Shown: positions 40,575 to 42,525 of the stretch, in pieces
How positions within the stretch are numbered: position 1 is the first letter of the stretch
Layout of the letters: every line of letters starts with the position of its first letter
NCBI GenBank assembly: GCA_031411495.1
Contig: JANOBD010000098.1
Span: 1-42,525 of the forward strand
From: JANOBD01 sp031411495
GTDB taxonomy: Bacteria > Planctomycetota > Phycisphaerae > Tepidisphaerales > Tepidisphaeraceae
Direction: 5' to 3'
Length of the DNA: 42,525 bases
Notes under the pieces: generated by a model
Seen by the model: the letters and a program-made list of their open reading frames with translations, nothing else
The model's database searches: none
What the model was told of the DNA's origin: nothing
Made by a program: the position numbers and the translations under genes

Positions 40575-41014
40575 AGGGTGATGGACGAGAGGAGGACAAC
40601 CGGGAGAGTACTCTTGCCGACGAACTGCCTATCGTTGGTGACGATCGAACTACATCCAGACAGCTCGGCGGTGGCGATGTGTATTGCGTCGGGCAGTTTG
40701 ATGCCATGGTTGGCACAAATTTGAGAAGCGGCACAGAGTACATCGCGACTGACGGTCACGATCAGGCGATTCCCGGTTGTTTGAAGCACTGCCTGATATG
40801 CGCGAGTCAGCGCCGCGTCAGCCATCTTCAACGGCCGCACCAGGACCTCGGCAACCGTCGGTTCACTCGAAAAAACAGTTAATTCTGCGCAGTCCGAGGC
40901 AACGAATACAGCATCCGACTGCACATGAAGTGGCAACACGCGCTCGATCGAGTAGATCCACGCGTTCGAATCCAAGTAAGGCCGATTGCCGATCTGTGCG
41001 ACTATTCGCCCCAT
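40571..41014 (-). CDS. PIN-domain ribonuclease toxin (VapC-like)
   Basis: A 147-residue PIN domain. The acidic residues expected for Mg2+-dependent RNase activity are visible: Asp15 in YLDSNAWIYSIE, a Glu at 51 or 56 in SSEPTVAEVLVRP, Asp109 in KLPDAIHIATAE and Asp128 in IVTNDRQF. It overlaps the upstream antitoxin-like gene by 13 bp, the normal layout of a toxin-antitoxin pair, and its stop overlaps the lpxI start by four bases. VapC toxins usually cut tRNA or rRNA; the target here is unknown. Confidence 0.9.
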   Translation of the reverse strand: MGRIVAQIGNRPYLDSNAWIYSIERVLPLHVQSDAVFVASDCAELTVFSSEPTVAEVLVRPLKMADAALTRAYQAVLQTTGNRLIVTVSRDVLCAASQICANHGIKLPDAIHIATAELSGCSSIVTNDRQFVGKSTLPVVLLSSITL

Positions 41015-41241
41015 GAATCGCGCTCTTCACGAATGTAGCGATCGACTTCTTCGACCGACTTGAAAGAACGTCCCACGCCGAATAGATCCGACATGTTTTT
41101 CGCTGCGGGAATCATGTCCGCACGGAGATCTTCAAAAGTAACCGAAACATTGGCGCGCGTGCCCACCGGTATGTCGCTAGCGCGAAGTTCGATCAGACCG
41201 CCTTCCTTGACGATCACGACCTCTTGGATTGATCGGGTCAT
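41002..41241 (-). CDS. Antitoxin partner of the PIN-domain toxin
   Basis: A 79-residue protein starting MTRSIQEVVIVKEGGLIELRASDIPVGTRANVSVTF. The short beta-rich N-terminal half looks like a swapped-hairpin DNA-binding domain. The charged C-terminal tail (FKSVEEVDRYIREERDSWGE) would be the toxin-neutralising segment. Assignment rests mainly on size and on the 13-bp overlap with the toxin gene; I am not certain of the family. Autoregulation of the pair at its own promoter is expected. The gap to the upstream dadA-like gene is 35 bp. Confidence 0.75.
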   Translation of the reverse strand: MTRSIQEVVIVKEGGLIELRASDIPVGTRANVSVTFEDLRADMIPAAKNMSDLFGVGRSFKSVEEVDRYIREERDSWGE

Positions 41242-41276
41242 GAGATGATTCTAGCCGAACTCTACTTGGTTGCACT

Positions 41277-42524
41277 CTAAAATCGCCCCGCCCGATAAGG
41301 TGCCGGATCGATCGACATCGGTTTTCCGCAGATCATCTCCGCCATCAACCGTCCCGTTGCCGGCCCCATCGTGAGGCCGAGCATGTTGTGCCCGGCGGCG
41401 ATCCAGACGTTGTTCGCATTGGGCGCGCGGTCCAGTATCGGCAAGCTGTCAGGCGTCATCGGTCGAAAGCCGGACCAGTTTTCGACTACCGGCGACGCCG
41501 TCGGCTCGCGCAGGTAGTGGCTTGCGCCTTCGACCAGCATCTGCAGCCGCGTCGGGTTGAGGCTCGTGTCGTAGCCGCCGAACTCCATCGTCGAGCCGAT
41601 GCGGAAGCCGGTCTGCATCGGCGTGATCGCGACGCGATGTTCTTCGAAGATGAGCGGATACGTGGGACAAACCGCCGGCCGCGGCATGGTGATGCTGTAA
41701 CCCTTGCCCGGCTGGATCGGGATGCTGGTTCCCAACTCGCTTTGGATCTGCGGCGTGTACGCGCCCGTTGCGACGAGAAAGTGCGTGCCATGAAACTCGC
41801 CGGCGTTGGTCCGCGCGGCGATGACGTTGCGATTGCTGCGCGTGAAGCCGATGAAACTCGTCCGCTCGCGAATGGTCACACCTCGCGCCAGTAGGATACG
41901 CTTCAACTCGCTCATCAATCGGTCGGGTCGCAGGTGGGCATCGTTCTGAAAGTACCAAGCGCCCGCCATGCAGCCGGGCTTGAGCGCGGGTTCGCGCGAA
42001 AGCAGTTCGTCGACCGTCCATTTGTCGAAGCGTTTGCCGAACTCGCGTTCGATCATGCCGGCGGTTTTCTCGAAATCGTCAAGATGATGTTTCGTCTGAT
42101 AGACGAAGACGATGCCGCGAGCTTCCCATTCGCACGCGAGTGATTCCTGCTCGACGATCTGTTGATACAGCGACCGCGATTGATCGATCAGCGGCGCGAT
42201 CGCGCGGGCCGCGTTCATCATTTGTCGCTCGTTGCAGTTTCGCGCGAAGCGGTACATCCAGCTCCAGAGCGACAGACTCAGGCGCGGCCGGATGTAAAGC
42301 GGTGAGCGACTGGAAAACGCCTTCAGACCCATCTGTCGAATGACGCCGGGAACGGTTAACGGCAGGACATGGCTCGGCGAGACGTAGCCGCAGTTTCCAT
42401 GGCTGCAGGCTTTTCCGAACTCACCTCTGTCGATAATCGTCACGCGATGGCCGGCCTTGCTGAGGAAATAGGCGCTCATCGCGCCGATCACGCCGCCGCC
42501 GATGATGATAGTGTGGTCGGACAT
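41277..42524 (-). CDS. dadA: FAD-dependent D-amino acid dehydrogenase-like oxidoreductase
   Basis: A complete 415-residue protein whose start codon is one base from the window end. The FAD-binding DxGxGxxG-type motif is IIIGGGVIGAMSAYFLSKAGHRVTIID at 5-31, and the second FAD motif is FLVATGAYTPQI. The C-terminal block ENWSGFRPMTPDSLPILDRAPNANNVWIAAGHNMLGLTMGPATGRLMAEM is typical of DadA and related DAO-family enzymes, which oxidise D-amino acids to 2-oxo acids. Glycine, sarcosine or hydroxyproline substrates cannot be excluded; related D-hydroxyproline dehydrogenases look similar. No neighbouring racemase is seen. Confidence 0.88.
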   Translation of the reverse strand: MSDHTIIIGGGVIGAMSAYFLSKAGHRVTIIDRGEFGKACSHGNCGYVSPSHVLPLTVPGVIRQMGLKAFSSRSPLYIRPRLSLSLWSWMYRFARNCNERQMMNAARAIAPLIDQSRSLYQQIVEQESLACEWEARGIVFVYQTKHHLDDFEKTAGMIEREFGKRFDKWTVDELLSREPALKPGCMAGAWYFQNDAHLRPDRLMSELKRILLARGVTIRERTSFIGFTRSNRNVIAARTNAGEFHGTHFLVATGAYTPQIQSELGTSIPIQPGKGYSITMPRPAVCPTYPLIFEEHRVAITPMQTGFRIGSTMEFGGYDTSLNPTRLQMLVEGASHYLREPTASPVVENWSGFRPMTPDSLPILDRAPNANNVWIAAGHNMLGLTMGPATGRLMAEMICGKPMSIDPAPYRAGRF

Positions 42525-42525
42525 C

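Overview
The window (about 62% G+C by eye) looks like chromosomal DNA from a planctomycete, most likely class Phycisphaerae. The evidence is three PEP-CTERM proteins (one also carrying dockerin-type repeats), a type II pseudopilin-like protein with an FTLVELLVVIGIIALL N-terminus and a C-terminal FADGHAQ motif, a membrane protein with a C-terminal zinc ribbon (CLYCGYDL...CPECG), LpxI for lipid A synthesis, and a MoxR/DUF58/transglutaminase operon. This is taxonomic inference from protein style; there is no rRNA in the window.

Layout. 1-1330 is a mobile-DNA scar: the last 43 codons of one IS630-type transposase, a nearly complete IS630-family element (138-1166) inserted just after its stop codon, and a 42-bp fragment matching the 3' half of a tRNA-Val(GAC), as expected of an attachment-site remnant. 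1720-2724 holds a small unknown gene and a glycine-rich RRM RNA-binding protein. 2947-6299 is a pyrimidine operon read leftward: a fused PyrR-PyrB protein, a GxxExxY-family PD-(D/E)XK-like gene, then pyrC. 6425-9603 has a metallophosphoesterase, a TPR protein, a conserved unknown and alanine dehydrogenase. 10052-15338 has an NtrB/NtrC-like two-component pair, a DUF2231 protein, a MATE exporter and MscL. 15969-17753 has a PEP-CTERM protein and a pseudopilin-like protein. 17909-24153 has moxR-DUF58-tgpA, cinA and a small membrane protein. 24185-27013 has type III pantothenate kinase, a small unknown and a eukaryote-type UDP-sugar pyrophosphorylase. 27547-34886 has a PEP-CTERM protein, a secreted acetylesterase-pectinesterase fusion, an SDR, riboflavin synthase, PdxA, a zinc-ribbon protein and a dockerin/PEP-CTERM protein. 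34899-42524 has a small membrane protein, a DUF255 thioredoxin-like protein, DinB, DUF72, DUF4112, lpxI overlapping a VapBC-like toxin-antitoxin pair, and a DadA-like oxidoreductase.

The most striking signal is a set of long imperfect inverted repeats built from short low-complexity words. One pair (39 bp, 38/39 identical) brackets the GxxExxY gene in the middle of the pyrimidine operon. Similar gene-less palindromes sit at 6345-6446, 7359-7523, 16847-16946 and 31821-31925. Two of these supply the last codons and stop of the neighbouring gene. I propose that the GxxExxY unit is a repeat-bounded, possibly mobile cassette and that the gene-less palindromes are candidate relatives; this is inference. 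The PyrR-PyrB fusion is the second main point of interest.

Several starts were moved inward to a recognised N-terminus or Shine-Dalgarno sequence; reasons are given per gene.
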